A DNA stretch of 64,000 bases from Fulvimonas soli. GTDB lineage: Bacteria > Pseudomonadota > Gammaproteobacteria > Xanthomonadales > Rhodanobacteraceae. This document shows positions 41,816-49,952 of this stretch, one piece after another. The stretch covers positions 186,001 through 250,000 of the forward strand of contig NZ_QGHC01000003.1 of NCBI RefSeq assembly GCF_003148905.1. The letters run 5' to 3'. The notes below the pieces were generated by a model, which saw only the letters and a program-made list of their open reading frames with translations, was not told the DNA's origin and did not search any database. The translations under genes and the position numbers were made by a program. Position 1 is the first letter of the stretch, and each line of letters begins with the position of its first letter.

Positions 41816-41975
41816 CCCGAGCGGTCCCGGAGCCGGCGCGCGCCGGCCGGCATTCTCGCAAATCTCCCCTGCGCGCGCTGAACCGGGCGCGACCGCGCAC
41901 GGCGCCGTCACGCGCCCTTGATATGCTGCGGGCCGACCCGATCTGCCGACGATCCCCCAGCGGAGAAACCTGCCC

Positions 41976-42833
41976 GTGAGCACGACCCTGCCGTCCCATG
42001 TCATCGACGTCGACCAGAGCAACTTCGAGGCCGAGGTGCTGCAGGCCTCGCTGGACGCGCCGGTCCTGGTGGACTTCTGGGCGACCTGGTGCGGCCCGTG
42101 CAAGACGCTGGGTCCGATGCTGGAGAAGCTCGCCGCCGAGTACAACGGCGCCTTCCGCCTGGCCAAGGTGGACGTGGACAAGAGCCAGCAGCTGGCCGCG
42201 ATGTTCGGCATCCGCTCCGTGCCCACGGTGATGCTGGTGAAGGACGGCCAGATCCTCGACGGCTTCGCCGGCGCGCTGCCCGAGGGCCAGCTGCGCCAGT
42301 TCCTCGACCAGTACGTGCAGCCGCTGGACGGCGCGCCGGCGCAGGAGGAAGCCGCGCCGGAGACGCCCGAGGAGGCGATCAGCCGCCTGCAGCAGGAGAT
42401 CGCCGCCACGCCCGACCGCCCCGAGCTCAAGCTCGACCTCGCGCTGGCGCTGATGCGCGCCGGCCGCGCCGACGCGGCCGAGGCCGAGCTCGACGCCCTG
42501 CCCGCCAACCTCGCCACCGACGCCCGCGCGGTGCGCCTGCGCAACCAGCTGGACCTGGCCCGCGCGCTGGAAGGCGCGCCGGCGCTGGAGGAGCTGCAGC
42601 GGCGCGTGGCCGCCGACGGCGGCGACTGGGCCGCGCGCGACCTGCTCGGCGTGCGCCTGCTGCTGGAAGGCGACCCCGCCGCCGGCCTGGAACAGTTCCT
42701 CGCCATCCTCGAAAAGGCCCGCGACTGGAACGACGGCGCCGCGAAGAAGCGCCTGCTCGCCGCCTTCGCCACGCTGGACGACGCCGGGCTGGTGGGCAGG
42801 TACCGCCGGCGGATGGCCTCGCTGCTGTTCTGA
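41976..42833 (+). CDS. CnoX/YbbN-like thioredoxin with TPR domain
   Basis: A 285-aa protein with a GTG start (41976). Residues 1-110 are a thioredoxin fold with active site Cys39-G-P-Cys42 (FWATWCGPCKTLGPM); residues about 125-285 are tetratricopeptide-like helices (ISRLQQEIAATPDRPELKLD; ARDLLGVRLLLEGDPAAGLE). This is the architecture of CnoX (YbbN), a redox chaperone that hands damaged proteins to GroEL or DnaK. The intact CxxC means it could also reduce disulfides, unlike E. coli CnoX, which has SxxC. Confidence 0.92.
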   Translation: MSTTLPSHVIDVDQSNFEAEVLQASLDAPVLVDFWATWCGPCKTLGPMLEKLAAEYNGAFRLAKVDVDKSQQLAAMFGIRSVPTVMLVKDGQILDGFAGALPEGQLRQFLDQYVQPLDGAPAQEEAAPETPEEAISRLQQEIAATPDRPELKLDLALALMRAGRADAAEAELDALPANLATDARAVRLRNQLDLARALEGAPALEELQRRVAADGGDWAARDLLGVRLLLEGDPAAGLEQFLAILEKARDWNDGAAKKRLLAAFATLDDAGLVGRYRRRMASLLF

Positions 42834-42879
42834 CCCGGCCCGCTCGGCCATCGCTGGACTTCGACGCCACGCGCCTTGC

Positions 42880-42922
42880 GCCCTCCCCCCTCCGGGGAGA
42901 GGGCCGGGGTGAGGGGCCATCC
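42880..42922. repeat. GC-rich palindromic repeat unit
   Basis: CCCTCCCCCCTCCGGGGAGA followed by GGGCCGGGGTGAGGGGCC, the same family as at 33.2-33.5 kb, between the thioredoxin and DUF4442 genes. It can form a hairpin after the thioredoxin stop. Confidence 0.7.
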
Positions 42923-43000
42923 TGGCGACGCGCCCCAGATCACCATACGCGCAAGTACGCTCGGCTAAGCTGCCCCCCTCCGACCGCCGCCCCGGACCCC

Positions 43001-43453
43001 ATGCGCGCCTCCACCTTCCGCCGCCTGCTCAACCTCTGGCCGCCGTACCTGTTCAGCGGCATCCGCGTGCTGCACGTCGCCGACGACTGGTCGCAGGCGC
43101 GCGTGGCGCTGCGCCTGCGGCCCTGGAACCGCAACTACGTGCGCACCCAGTTCGGCGGCAGCCTGTTCTCGATGACCGACCCGTTCTGGATGCTGCTGGT
43201 GATGCACCGCCTCGGCGGCGACTACTACGTGTGGGACAAGGCCGCCACGATCGACTTCGTCGCGCCCGGCCGCGAGGACGTCTACGCCGAGTTCCGGCTG
43301 GAGCCGGCGGTGCTCGACGAGCTGCGCGCCGCCGCGGCCGGCGGCGAGAAGGTGCTGCGCTGGTTCGAGACCGAGGTGAAGACCGCCGGCGGCGCAGTGG
43401 TCGCGCGCGTGCGCAAGCAGCTCTACGTGCGGCTGAAGCCGAAGGCGCGCTGA
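43001..43453 (+). CDS. DUF4442 hotdog-fold (thioesterase-like) protein
   Basis: A 150-aa protein of the DUF4442 family. It has the family pattern LNLWPPYLFSGIRV, LRPWNRNYVRTQFGGSLF and DPFWMLLVMHRLG. The fold is that of acyl-CoA thioesterases (4HBT-like), but no catalytic activity is established for this family. The ATG at 43001 fits family length. No operon partner: the next gene is on the opposite strand beyond a repeat cluster. Confidence 0.85.
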   Translation: MRASTFRRLLNLWPPYLFSGIRVLHVADDWSQARVALRLRPWNRNYVRTQFGGSLFSMTDPFWMLLVMHRLGGDYYVWDKAATIDFVAPGREDVYAEFRLEPAVLDELRAAAAGGEKVLRWFETEVKTAGGAVVARVRKQLYVRLKPKAR

Positions 43454-43487
43454 AGGCGGCCGGAAGCCCGGGCTCGCGGCACAACCT

Positions 43488-43740
43488 CGCCGTCATTCCG
43501 GCGCCGGTCCGCCACTGTCCGGAATCATCCCGAACACCCGCCATCGAACGAGCAGCACAGGCCGACACCCCCGCTCTCGCTCGTCATTCCGGCGCAGGCC
43601 GGAATCCGGTGGCCGCGCGGCCTGAGCGAGCCTGGTCGCTGCTGGATGACGCGCCGCGCTCGTCCTTGCCGGCCGTCTGCCACGCAGACGCTCCACGCGC
43701 TTCGCGCCGGTCCGGTCTGCGCCGCAATGACGGGTGGGCA
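43488..43740. repeat. Cluster of CATTCCGGC-type repeats
   Basis: Several copies or part copies of GTCATTCCGGCGC(AGG)CCGG (43493, 43583) and an inverted arm CGCCGGTCCGGTCTGCGCCGCAATGACGG (about 43705-43733). These palindromes are widespread in Lysobacterales intergenic DNA. They lie between two convergent genes and may aid termination. Confidence 0.6.
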
Positions 43741-43742
43741 AG

Positions 43743-44405
43743 TCACCCCCGCTCGAAGCGCGCGATCTCCTCCAGCATCGCCTCGGCCTTCCTCACCGCG
43801 CCGCCGGCGAAGTTGTCCTCCAGCCAGCGGCGGCGCCCGGCGCGGCGGATCAGCGCGTAGGCCAGCAGCACCAGCGCCAACGAAACGAGGCCGCTGAAGA
43901 CGAAGTGCCCCGTCAGCCATGGGGCATGGTTCCAATAATCGTCGCCCCACCGGTCGAAGCCGTACTGGACCAGCATCAGCGCCGCCGGCACCCACACGAC
44001 GGCGCCCAGCACCGCGAACACCGGCGCCTCCACCCGCACGCGCCATGCGCGCAACGCGGCCAGGCGGCGCTGGTTCTCCAGTACTGGCGCGGCATGGTCG
44101 ATCTCCCGCAGCAGGAAAAGCAGGCGCCCGGCGAAGGCGACCATCACGATGCCGAAGGCCTGCACCGCCGCGCCGCAAAGCACGTGGTGCAGCACGTCGA
44201 GGTGCGTGGTCCAGAACGAAACGCCCCACAGCATCGCGGCCACGCCGAAGGCGATCTGCACGTACTGTCCCCACGCCAGCGGCCGCAGCCCGCGGCGCAG
44301 CCGGTCCATGCCCTGTCCGCGGTGGATCGCGCGGTATAGCGCGGCCTGCTCCGCCAGCCGGCGGTCGAGCGCCTGCCAGGCCTGCTTCATCTCGTCAAGT
44401 TCCAT
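43743..44405 (-). CDS. Membrane protein partner of the downstream-encoded ECF sigma factor
   Basis: A 220-aa protein with a soluble N-terminal helix (MELDEMKQAWQALDRRLAEQ, Arg-rich) and four membrane helices (about residues 48-64, 74-94, 128-148, 165-188). Proteins that begin with this 'MELDELKxxWQxL' helix and follow an ECF sigma gene are common; the N-terminal helix would bind the sigma factor, making it a probable anti-sigma factor (inference). Its ATG is 3 bp after the sigma stop. Confidence 0.75.
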   Translation of the reverse strand: MELDEMKQAWQALDRRLAEQAALYRAIHRGQGMDRLRRGLRPLAWGQYVQIAFGVAAMLWGVSFWTTHLDVLHHVLCGAAVQAFGIVMVAFAGRLLFLLREIDHAAPVLENQRRLAALRAWRVRVEAPVFAVLGAVVWVPAALMLVQYGFDRWGDDYWNHAPWLTGHFVFSGLVSLALVLLAYALIRRAGRRRWLEDNFAGGAVRKAEAMLEEIARFERG

Positions 44406-44408
44406 GGG

Positions 44409-44933
44409 TCAGTCTCCGGTGGCCGCCGCGCCGGCCATCTGCCCGCGCAGCGTCTGCTTGATGCGGCCGATCTTGGTGGCCACGTTGGTTGTGCTGATGC
44501 CGAGGATTTCGGCGATCTCGGCATGTGACTTGTCCTCCAGGTACAGCAGGATCAGCGCGCGATTGAGCGCGTCGAGCCGCCCGATGAAGGCGTACAGCGC
44601 GGCCAGCCGCTCGTCCGGCTCGGGCACGGGCTCGCCGCCGATGCCGTCGAGGTGGTGCTGTTCCAGCGGCTCCAGCCTGCCGCCCTGCGCGCCGTCCGAC
44701 TTGCGCAGCTGCGAGATCGCCACGTTCAGCGCCACTCGGTACAGCCAGGTGGAGAACTTCGCCCGCCGCTCGTCGTAGCGCGCGAACGAGCGCCAGGCTT
44801 GCAGGCCGATCTCCTGCGCCAGGTCGCGGCGGTCCTCGGCGTGGGCGGCGTACAGCGCGGCCACCTTGAACACGATGCGCTCGTGCGCGCGCAGCAGTGT
44901 CTGGAAGCGTTGCGGGTCGGCGTGGGCGGTCAT
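44409..44933 (-). CDS. ECF sigma-70 family factor
   Basis: A 174-aa sigma factor. Region 2: AHERIVFKVAALYAAHAEDRRDLAQEIGLQAWRSF and FSTWLYRVALNVAISQLR; region 4: LDALNRALILLYLEDKSHAEIAEILGISTTNV with a clear helix-turn-helix. It resembles sigma factors paired with short membrane proteins rather than zinc anti-sigma factors. The group is distinct from the SigF type at 29 kb. The probable anti-sigma gene follows immediately. Confidence 0.9.
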   Translation of the reverse strand: MTAHADPQRFQTLLRAHERIVFKVAALYAAHAEDRRDLAQEIGLQAWRSFARYDERRAKFSTWLYRVALNVAISQLRKSDGAQGGRLEPLEQHHLDGIGGEPVPEPDERLAALYAFIGRLDALNRALILLYLEDKSHAEIAEILGISTTNVATKIGRIKQTLRGQMAGAAATGD

Positions 44934-45020
44934 CGGCGCGGTTCGTTCCCCTGGATTCGACCCATGATTCGCGCCGCGCGGAAAAAAATCACGGCCGGCC
45001 GCGGGCGGCGTGGCCGCGAC

Positions 45021-45026
45021 TACAAT
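45021..45026 (+). promoter_or_regulatory. Putative -10 box of the DUF502 gene
   Basis: TACAAT matches the sigma-70 -10 at 5 of 6 positions, 30 bp before the ATG at 45056. No good -35 is seen in the GC-rich sequence upstream. Confidence 0.3.
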
Positions 45027-45055
45027 CTTCCCCTCCGACTCCCCGGAATGCCCCG

Positions 45056-45709
45056 ATGCGACCGCTGCGCGTCCGCCGCTACCTCATCACCGGCCTGCTC
45101 ACCTTCGTGCCGCTGTGGGTGACCTGGCTGGTCTTCAAGTTCGTGTTCGGCCTGCTCGCCGGGCTGGGCGCGCCGCTGGCCACCGTGCTGCGCCGCGCGC
45201 TTGGCCTGGCCGCGCCGGACGCCGCCGCCGCGCTGGACCACGGCTGGGCGCTGGCGATCCTCGCCCTGGCCGTCACCCTGCTCGGCCTGTACCTGCTCGG
45301 CTGGCTGGCCAGCCGGATGATCGGCCGCCGCCTGCTGGACGCCTTCGACGGCCTGCTCGCGCGCATCCCGCTGGTGCAGACCATCTACGGCGGCACCAAG
45401 AAGCTGATGGCGGTGCTGCAGAACAAGCCCGGCGGCATGCAGCGGGTGGTGCTGGTGGACTTCCCGCGCCGCGGCCTGAAGGCGGTGGGCTTCGTCACCC
45501 GCACGCTGGTCGAGGAAGGCAGCGGCCGCGAGCTGGCCGCCGTGTACATCCCCACCACGCCCAACCCCACCGGCGGCTACCTGGAGCTGGTGCCGGTGGA
45601 GGAACTGACGCCCACCGACTGGACGATGGACCAGGCGATGGCCTTCATCATCTCCGGCGGCGCGGTCGCGCCGGAGGCCCTGCCCGCCGCGCCGCGCGGC
45701 GAGAACTGA
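45056..45709 (+). CDS. DUF502 membrane protein
   Basis: A 217-aa protein of the DUF502 family with two or three membrane helices (RRYLITGLLTFVPLWVTWLV; WALAILALAVTLLGLYLLGW) and the family signature IPLVQTIYGGTKKLMAVLQ and AVYIPTTPNPTGGYLELVP. Members occur across bacteria, chloroplasts and plants; the molecular role is unknown, though some are linked to membrane or cell-envelope functions. It ends 13 bp before the peptidase gene, so both are probably one unit. Confidence 0.9.
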   Translation: MRPLRVRRYLITGLLTFVPLWVTWLVFKFVFGLLAGLGAPLATVLRRALGLAAPDAAAALDHGWALAILALAVTLLGLYLLGWLASRMIGRRLLDAFDGLLARIPLVQTIYGGTKKLMAVLQNKPGGMQRVVLVDFPRRGLKAVGFVTRTLVEEGSGRELAAVYIPTTPNPTGGYLELVPVEELTPTDWTMDQAMAFIISGGAVAPEALPAAPRGEN

Positions 45710-45722
45710 GGAACCCCGCCCC

Positions 45723-47513
45723 ATGCGCCTGCGCCGCTTCGTCCTGTCCGCCCTGCTGGGCACCGCCGCCATGAGCGCGCACGCCGCCGACTGGACCACG
45801 CCCGCGGAAGCCACGCGCTTCCGCGCCACGCCGGGCTACGCCGACACCCTGGCCTACCTCGGACGCCTGCAGCGCGCCGCGCCCGGCAAGCTCAGGCTGG
45901 ACACCTTCGGCACCACGCCGGAAGGCCGGCCGATGACGGTGGTGATCGCCAGCGGCGACGGCACGTTCGACCCCGCGGCCGCGCGCGCCGCGCACAAGCC
46001 GGTGGTGCTGCTGCAGGCCGGCATCCATCCCGGCGAGATCGAGGGCAAGGACGCCGGGCTGATGCTGCTGCGCGACTTCGCCGTCGCCGGGAAACTCCCG
46101 CACCTGCTCGACCATGCGGTACTGGTCTACATCCCGGTGTTCAGCGTCGACGGCCACGAGAACAGCTCGCCCTACCACCGCATCAACCAGAACGGCCCGG
46201 CGTCGCAGGGCTTCCGCGGCCAGTCGCAGTACCTCAACCTCAACCGCGACTACGTCAAGGCCGACGCGCCGGAGATGCGCGCGTGGCTGAAGCTGTGGCA
46301 GCGCTGGCTGCCGGACTTCCTGGTCGACGTGCACACCACCGACGGCGCCGACTACCAGTACGACCTGACCTGGTACACCGAGGACCCGCACAAGCTCGAT
46401 CCCGCGGTGGACGCCTGGCAGCGCGCGCTGATGGCCGCGGCGATCCCCGCCTACGAGAAGCGCGGCCACCTCGCCTCGATCTACCTGGAATTCAAGGACG
46501 GCGCCGACCCGACCAAGGGCATCGTCAACTTCGGCTCCGGCCCGCGCTTCTCCACCGGCTACGCGGCGCTGCAGAACCGCCCGGCGCTGCTGATCGAGAC
46601 GCACATGCTGAAACCCTACGCGGCGCGCGTGAAGGCCACCTACGACCTGGTCGAGCTGGTGCTGGAACGGATCGGCGCGCAGCCGCAGGCGTTGCTCGAC
46701 GCCACCGCGAAAGCCGACGCCGACACCATCGCCCGCGCGCGCGACGCGCAGGCGCGCGTGCCGCTCACCTTCAAGCCCGATCCCGCGCCTGCGCCGTACA
46801 CGCTCAAGGGCTACGCCTTCACCCGCACGCACAGCGACGTCTCCGGCGCCGACTGGATCCAGTACGACCCGCGCCGCCCGCAGACCTGGCGCATCGACAA
46901 CTGGAACGGCCTGCTGCCGGACGTGTCGGTGGCGCCGCCGGCCGCCTACGCGGTCCCGGCGCAGTGGACCGCGGTGATCGACCGGCTCGACGCCCACGGC
47001 ATCGCCTACCGCCGCCTCGACCGCGCGGTGAAGCTGCGCGCGACCGGCTACCAGCTCGACGGGCCGCGCTGGGCGGGCAAGCCGTTCGAGGGCCACCTGA
47101 TGCTGCGCGACTTCGCGCTGCGCGAGGCGCCGCGCGAGGTGGAGCTGCCGCCCGGCTCGGTGATCGTGCCGCTGGACCAGCGCGCCGCCAACGTGGCGAT
47201 CGAGCTGCTGGAGCCGCAGGCGCCGGACTCGCTGCTGCGCTGGGGCTACCTCGACGCGATCTTCGAGCCGAAGGAATACGGCGAACCGCGCGTGCTGGAG
47301 AAACTGGCGCGCGAGATGCTGGCGAAGGACCCGGCGCTCGAGGCCGAGTTCGAGCGCCGGCTGCGCGAGGACGCGGCCTTCGCGGCCAGCCCGCGCGCTC
47401 GCCTGGAGTTCTTCTTCGAGCGTTCGCCCTGGTATGCCGCACAGCATGTGGGTGCGTACCCGGTGCTGCGGCTGGACGCTGCGGAGCTGCAGCGCGTCGA
47501 AGCGCAACGGTGA
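45723..47513 (+). CDS. Secreted M14-family zinc carboxypeptidase
   Basis: A 596-aa secreted peptidase. A signal peptide ends near SAHAAD (residue 22). The M14 zinc site is His102 and Glu105 (AGIHPGEIEGKD) with the third ligand His204 in LVDVHTTDG. SVDGHENSSPYHRINQNGP carries substrate-binding residues. A C-terminal beta-rich domain (about 360-596) is typical of the large M14 proteins of Lysobacterales. Probable role: trimming amino acids from peptides in the periplasm or outside the cell. Confidence 0.9.
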   Translation: MRLRRFVLSALLGTAAMSAHAADWTTPAEATRFRATPGYADTLAYLGRLQRAAPGKLRLDTFGTTPEGRPMTVVIASGDGTFDPAAARAAHKPVVLLQAGIHPGEIEGKDAGLMLLRDFAVAGKLPHLLDHAVLVYIPVFSVDGHENSSPYHRINQNGPASQGFRGQSQYLNLNRDYVKADAPEMRAWLKLWQRWLPDFLVDVHTTDGADYQYDLTWYTEDPHKLDPAVDAWQRALMAAAIPAYEKRGHLASIYLEFKDGADPTKGIVNFGSGPRFSTGYAALQNRPALLIETHMLKPYAARVKATYDLVELVLERIGAQPQALLDATAKADADTIARARDAQARVPLTFKPDPAPAPYTLKGYAFTRTHSDVSGADWIQYDPRRPQTWRIDNWNGLLPDVSVAPPAAYAVPAQWTAVIDRLDAHGIAYRRLDRAVKLRATGYQLDGPRWAGKPFEGHLMLRDFALREAPREVELPPGSVIVPLDQRAANVAIELLEPQAPDSLLRWGYLDAIFEPKEYGEPRVLEKLAREMLAKDPALEAEFERRLREDAAFAASPRARLEFFFERSPWYAAQHVGAYPVLRLDAAELQRVEAQR

Positions 47514-47836
47514 GGCGCGCGGGACGCGCAGCCGGTGGAGAGCTGGCATCCGTGGCGAGGCCGTCCTGGGATGCAACGCTTCGAGTGCAGGGTTTCCGCG
47601 AGGCTGGCCCCACCCCGGCCCTCTCCCCGGAGGGGAGAGGGCGCAGGTCCACGGGAACGCCGGCCCATCGCGCATCCGCTCCCCTCCGGGGAGCGGAATG
47701 AGGCGAGGGGCCGTGGCCCGCGCCGGAATCCATCCTTGGAAGAAGCCGCGCTTCCGCAAGGCGCCTGCTTCCACCATCCGCCGGAAAGCGGGCAAACCTC
47801 ACACGCACCTCCCTCCGCCCAGCCCACCGGCCGGAC
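47514..47836. repeat. Convergent gap with GC-rich palindromic repeats
   Basis: Two units, around 47606-47645 (GGCCCTCTCCCCGGAGGGGA) and 47676-47715 (CCGCTCCCCTCCGGGGAGCG), lie between the M14 peptidase and lrgB, whose 3' ends face each other. They can fold into strong hairpins. No gene is seen. Confidence 0.65.
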
Positions 47837-48526
47837 TCAGCGCAGCAAGTGCGCCAGCGCCGGCGCCAGCAGCACGTTGAGCAGCCCCGACAGCACCATC
47901 GCCAGGCTGGCCACGCTGCCCTCCTGCATGCCCACGTCGTAGGCCCTGGCCGTCCCCGCGCCGTGCGCGCCGACGCCGAACAGCGCGCCGCGCGCCAGCG
48001 CCGAGCGCAGCGGCAGCGCGCGCAGCAGCAGCTCGCCCAGCGCAACGCCCGCCACGCCGGTGATCACCACGAACAGCGCGGTGAGCTCGGGCACGCCGCC
48101 CAGGTCGGCCGAGGCCAGCATCGCCAGCGGCGTGGTCACCGAGCGCGGCAGCAGGCTGCGCCGCACCGCGTCGTCCAGGCCGCACAGCGTGGCCAGGCCC
48201 CAGGCGCTGGCCATCGCCACCGCGCTGCCGCCGAGCACGCCGGCCAGCAGCGCCGGCCAGTGCGCGCGGATCAGCCGGCGGTGGCGGTGGATCGGCAGCG
48301 CGAACGCCACCGTCGCCGGCCCCAGCATCAGCACCAGCCAGTGCGTGTCGCGGATGTAGGCCGGGTAGTCGGCGCCGAGCAGCAGGCCCAGCGCGAGCAG
48401 CAGCAGCGGCACGGTGAGCAGCGGCGAGGTCCACCAGCGCGGGCGCCGCCGGTACAGCGGCTTGAGCAGGTAGTAGCCGCCCACCGTGGCCAGCAGCCAG
48501 GCCAGCGAGAGCAGTTCAGCGCGCAC
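47837..48526 (-). CDS. lrgB: LrgB/CidB-family membrane protein
   Basis: A 229-aa protein of the LrgB family with about six helices. Family motifs: LLGADYPAYIRDTHWLVLML, LLPRSVTTPLAM and GVGAHGAGTARAYDVG. LrgAB/CidAB proteins act with the small CidA/LrgA in murein-hydrolase control and export of pyruvate, glycolate or related acids. Its ATG overlaps the end of cidA by 11 bp. The pair is divergent from a LysR regulator, the usual CidR arrangement. Confidence 0.92.
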   Translation of the reverse strand: MRAELLSLAWLLATVGGYYLLKPLYRRRPRWWTSPLLTVPLLLLALGLLLGADYPAYIRDTHWLVLMLGPATVAFALPIHRHRRLIRAHWPALLAGVLGGSAVAMASAWGLATLCGLDDAVRRSLLPRSVTTPLAMLASADLGGVPELTALFVVITGVAGVALGELLLRALPLRSALARGALFGVGAHGAGTARAYDVGMQEGSVASLAMVLSGLLNVLLAPALAHLLR

Positions 48527-48926
48527 GGCGCGCCCTCCAGCGGAACACGCGGTCCACCAGCAGCGCGGTGCTCGCCATCACCAGCGCGGTGCCGAGCAGG
48601 ATCACCAGCAGGATGCGCCCGCCCTCCTGCCGCAGCAGCGGCAGGTGCCGCCATACCGCCATCACCGCGGGAATGAAGAACAGCAGCATCTCCGCCAGCA
48701 GCCAGTCGGCGCCGCGGCGCAGGCTGGCCGCCGGCACCGCGCCGGCGAGCAGCAGCGCCAGCAGCAGGCCCAGCGCCAGCACGCTGCCGGGCAGCGGCAG
48801 GCGCAGCGCGGCCGCGAGGCGGTCGCAGGCCAGCCAGAACAGGACGAGCAGCAGCACCTGCAGCGCCCGCGCCGCCCGGGGGCGGCGCCAGGCGAGCAGG
48901 CGCATGCGGGCATGCAGGGTTCTCAT
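48516..48926 (-). CDS. cidA: CidA/LrgA-family holin-like protein
   Basis: A 136-aa protein with four helices: a basic N-terminus (MRTLHARMRLLAWRRPRAAR), then ALQVLLLVLFWLACDRLAAA, LPGSVLALGLLLALLL, and AEMLLFFIPAVMAVWRHLPL. The FFIPAxVGV-like motif and the LPGSVLGL-like motif are the CidA/LrgA signature. It forms an operon with lrgB and faces the LysR gene across a short intergenic region with a T-N11-A site. Confidence 0.9.
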   Translation of the reverse strand: MRTLHARMRLLAWRRPRAARALQVLLLVLFWLACDRLAAALRLPLPGSVLALGLLLALLLAGAVPAASLRRGADWLLAEMLLFFIPAVMAVWRHLPLLRQEGGRILLVILLGTALVMASTALLVDRVFRWRARRAR

Positions 48927-48963
48927 GGCTGTCCAGCCTAGGCCGCGCCGGTCTATGATGGAA

Positions 48964-48978
48964 ATGAATTGTCTTCAT
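48964..48978. promoter_or_regulatory. LysR-type regulator box between cidA and the LysR gene
   Basis: ATGAATTGTCTTCAT is a perfect dyad (ATGAA-N5-TTCAT) containing the T-N11-A signature of LysR-type sites. It lies in the only stretch of lower GC content between the two divergent genes, 28 bp before the LysR start. Confidence 0.6.
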
Positions 48979-49006
48979 CCCATCCATTCCCGAAAGGCAT
49001 CGCTCC

Positions 49007-49891
49007 ATGGACCTGCGCGGCCTGCGCTACCTGGTCGAGGTGGTACGCCACGGTGGCTTCGCCCGCGCGGCCGAGCACGCGCACGCGAGTCAGCCCACGC
49101 TGAGCAAGGCGCTCGCCCAGCTGGAGGGCGAGCTGGGCGAGCGCCTGCTCGAACGCGACCGCCGCGGCGTGCGGCTCACCGCCGCCGGCGAGGTCGTGCA
49201 CCGCCATGCGCTGGCGATGCTGGCCGAGGCGGCGCGTCTGCGCGAGGAGCTGGACGCGCTGCGCGGCCTGCGCCGCGGCGAGCTGCGCCTGGGCCTGCCA
49301 CCGCTGGGCAGCAGCGTGCTGTTCGCGCCGCTGCTGGCGCGCTACCGCCGGCAGCACCCGCAGATCGAGATCCGCCTGCTCGAGCACGGCAGCCGCCGGC
49401 TGGAACGGGCGGTGCTGGCCGGCGAGCTGGACGTGGCGGCCACCCTGCTGCCGGTCGGCGAGGGGCTGGACCACCAGCCCGTGCGCGACGAGCCGATGAT
49501 CGCCCTGCTGCCGCAGTCGCACCCGCGCGCCGGGGCGAAGCGCTTCCGCCTGGAATGGCTGGCCGACACGCCGCTGATCCTGTTCGAGGAAGGCTTCGCG
49601 CTGAACCGGCTGATCCGCGAGGCCTGCGCCCGCCACGGCGTGGCACCGCACGAGACGGTGCGCAGCGCGCAGGTGGACTTCGTGCTGGCGCTGGTCGCCG
49701 CCGGCGGCGGCATCGCCCTGCTGCCGCGGCTGACCGTGCAGGGCCGCTCGCTGGACGGCCTGGCCGCGCTGCCGCTGGCCGCCGCCGACCTGCGCTGGCG
49801 GATGGTGCTGGCCTGGCGCCGCGGCAGCGCGCTCTCGCCGGCGGCGCGGGCCTGGCTGGCCCTGGTCGCGGGCGCGGCCACGGCTCGCTGA
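49007..49891 (+). CDS. LysR-family regulator of the cidA-lrgB pair
   Basis: A 294-aa regulator. The N-terminal winged helix is typical (LRYLVEVVRHGGFARAAEHAHASQPTLSKALAQLE, residues 5-39), followed by a linker helix and an effector-binding domain from about residue 90. Divergent position next to cidA-lrgB corresponds to CidR/YwbI in other bacteria, which respond to acetate or pyruvate-derived signals. It probably binds the dyad at 48964-48978 and controls both its own gene and cidA-lrgB. Confidence 0.92.
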   Translation: MDLRGLRYLVEVVRHGGFARAAEHAHASQPTLSKALAQLEGELGERLLERDRRGVRLTAAGEVVHRHALAMLAEAARLREELDALRGLRRGELRLGLPPLGSSVLFAPLLARYRRQHPQIEIRLLEHGSRRLERAVLAGELDVAATLLPVGEGLDHQPVRDEPMIALLPQSHPRAGAKRFRLEWLADTPLILFEEGFALNRLIREACARHGVAPHETVRSAQVDFVLALVAAGGGIALLPRLTVQGRSLDGLAALPLAAADLRWRMVLAWRRGSALSPAARAWLALVAGAATAR

Positions 49892-49952
49892 CGCCGCTCC
49901 CGCCGCCTCGCGCGGCGCCGTGGCCGCCCGCGCGGACGCCGGGCGCGCCGGC

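Noticed and set aside
44975-44990. A-tract (GGAAAAAAATCACG) before the second ECF sigma gene as its own promoter
   Set aside because: It resembles some ECF promoter -35 regions, but I cannot identify a matching second copy or -10, so it is not reported as a feature.
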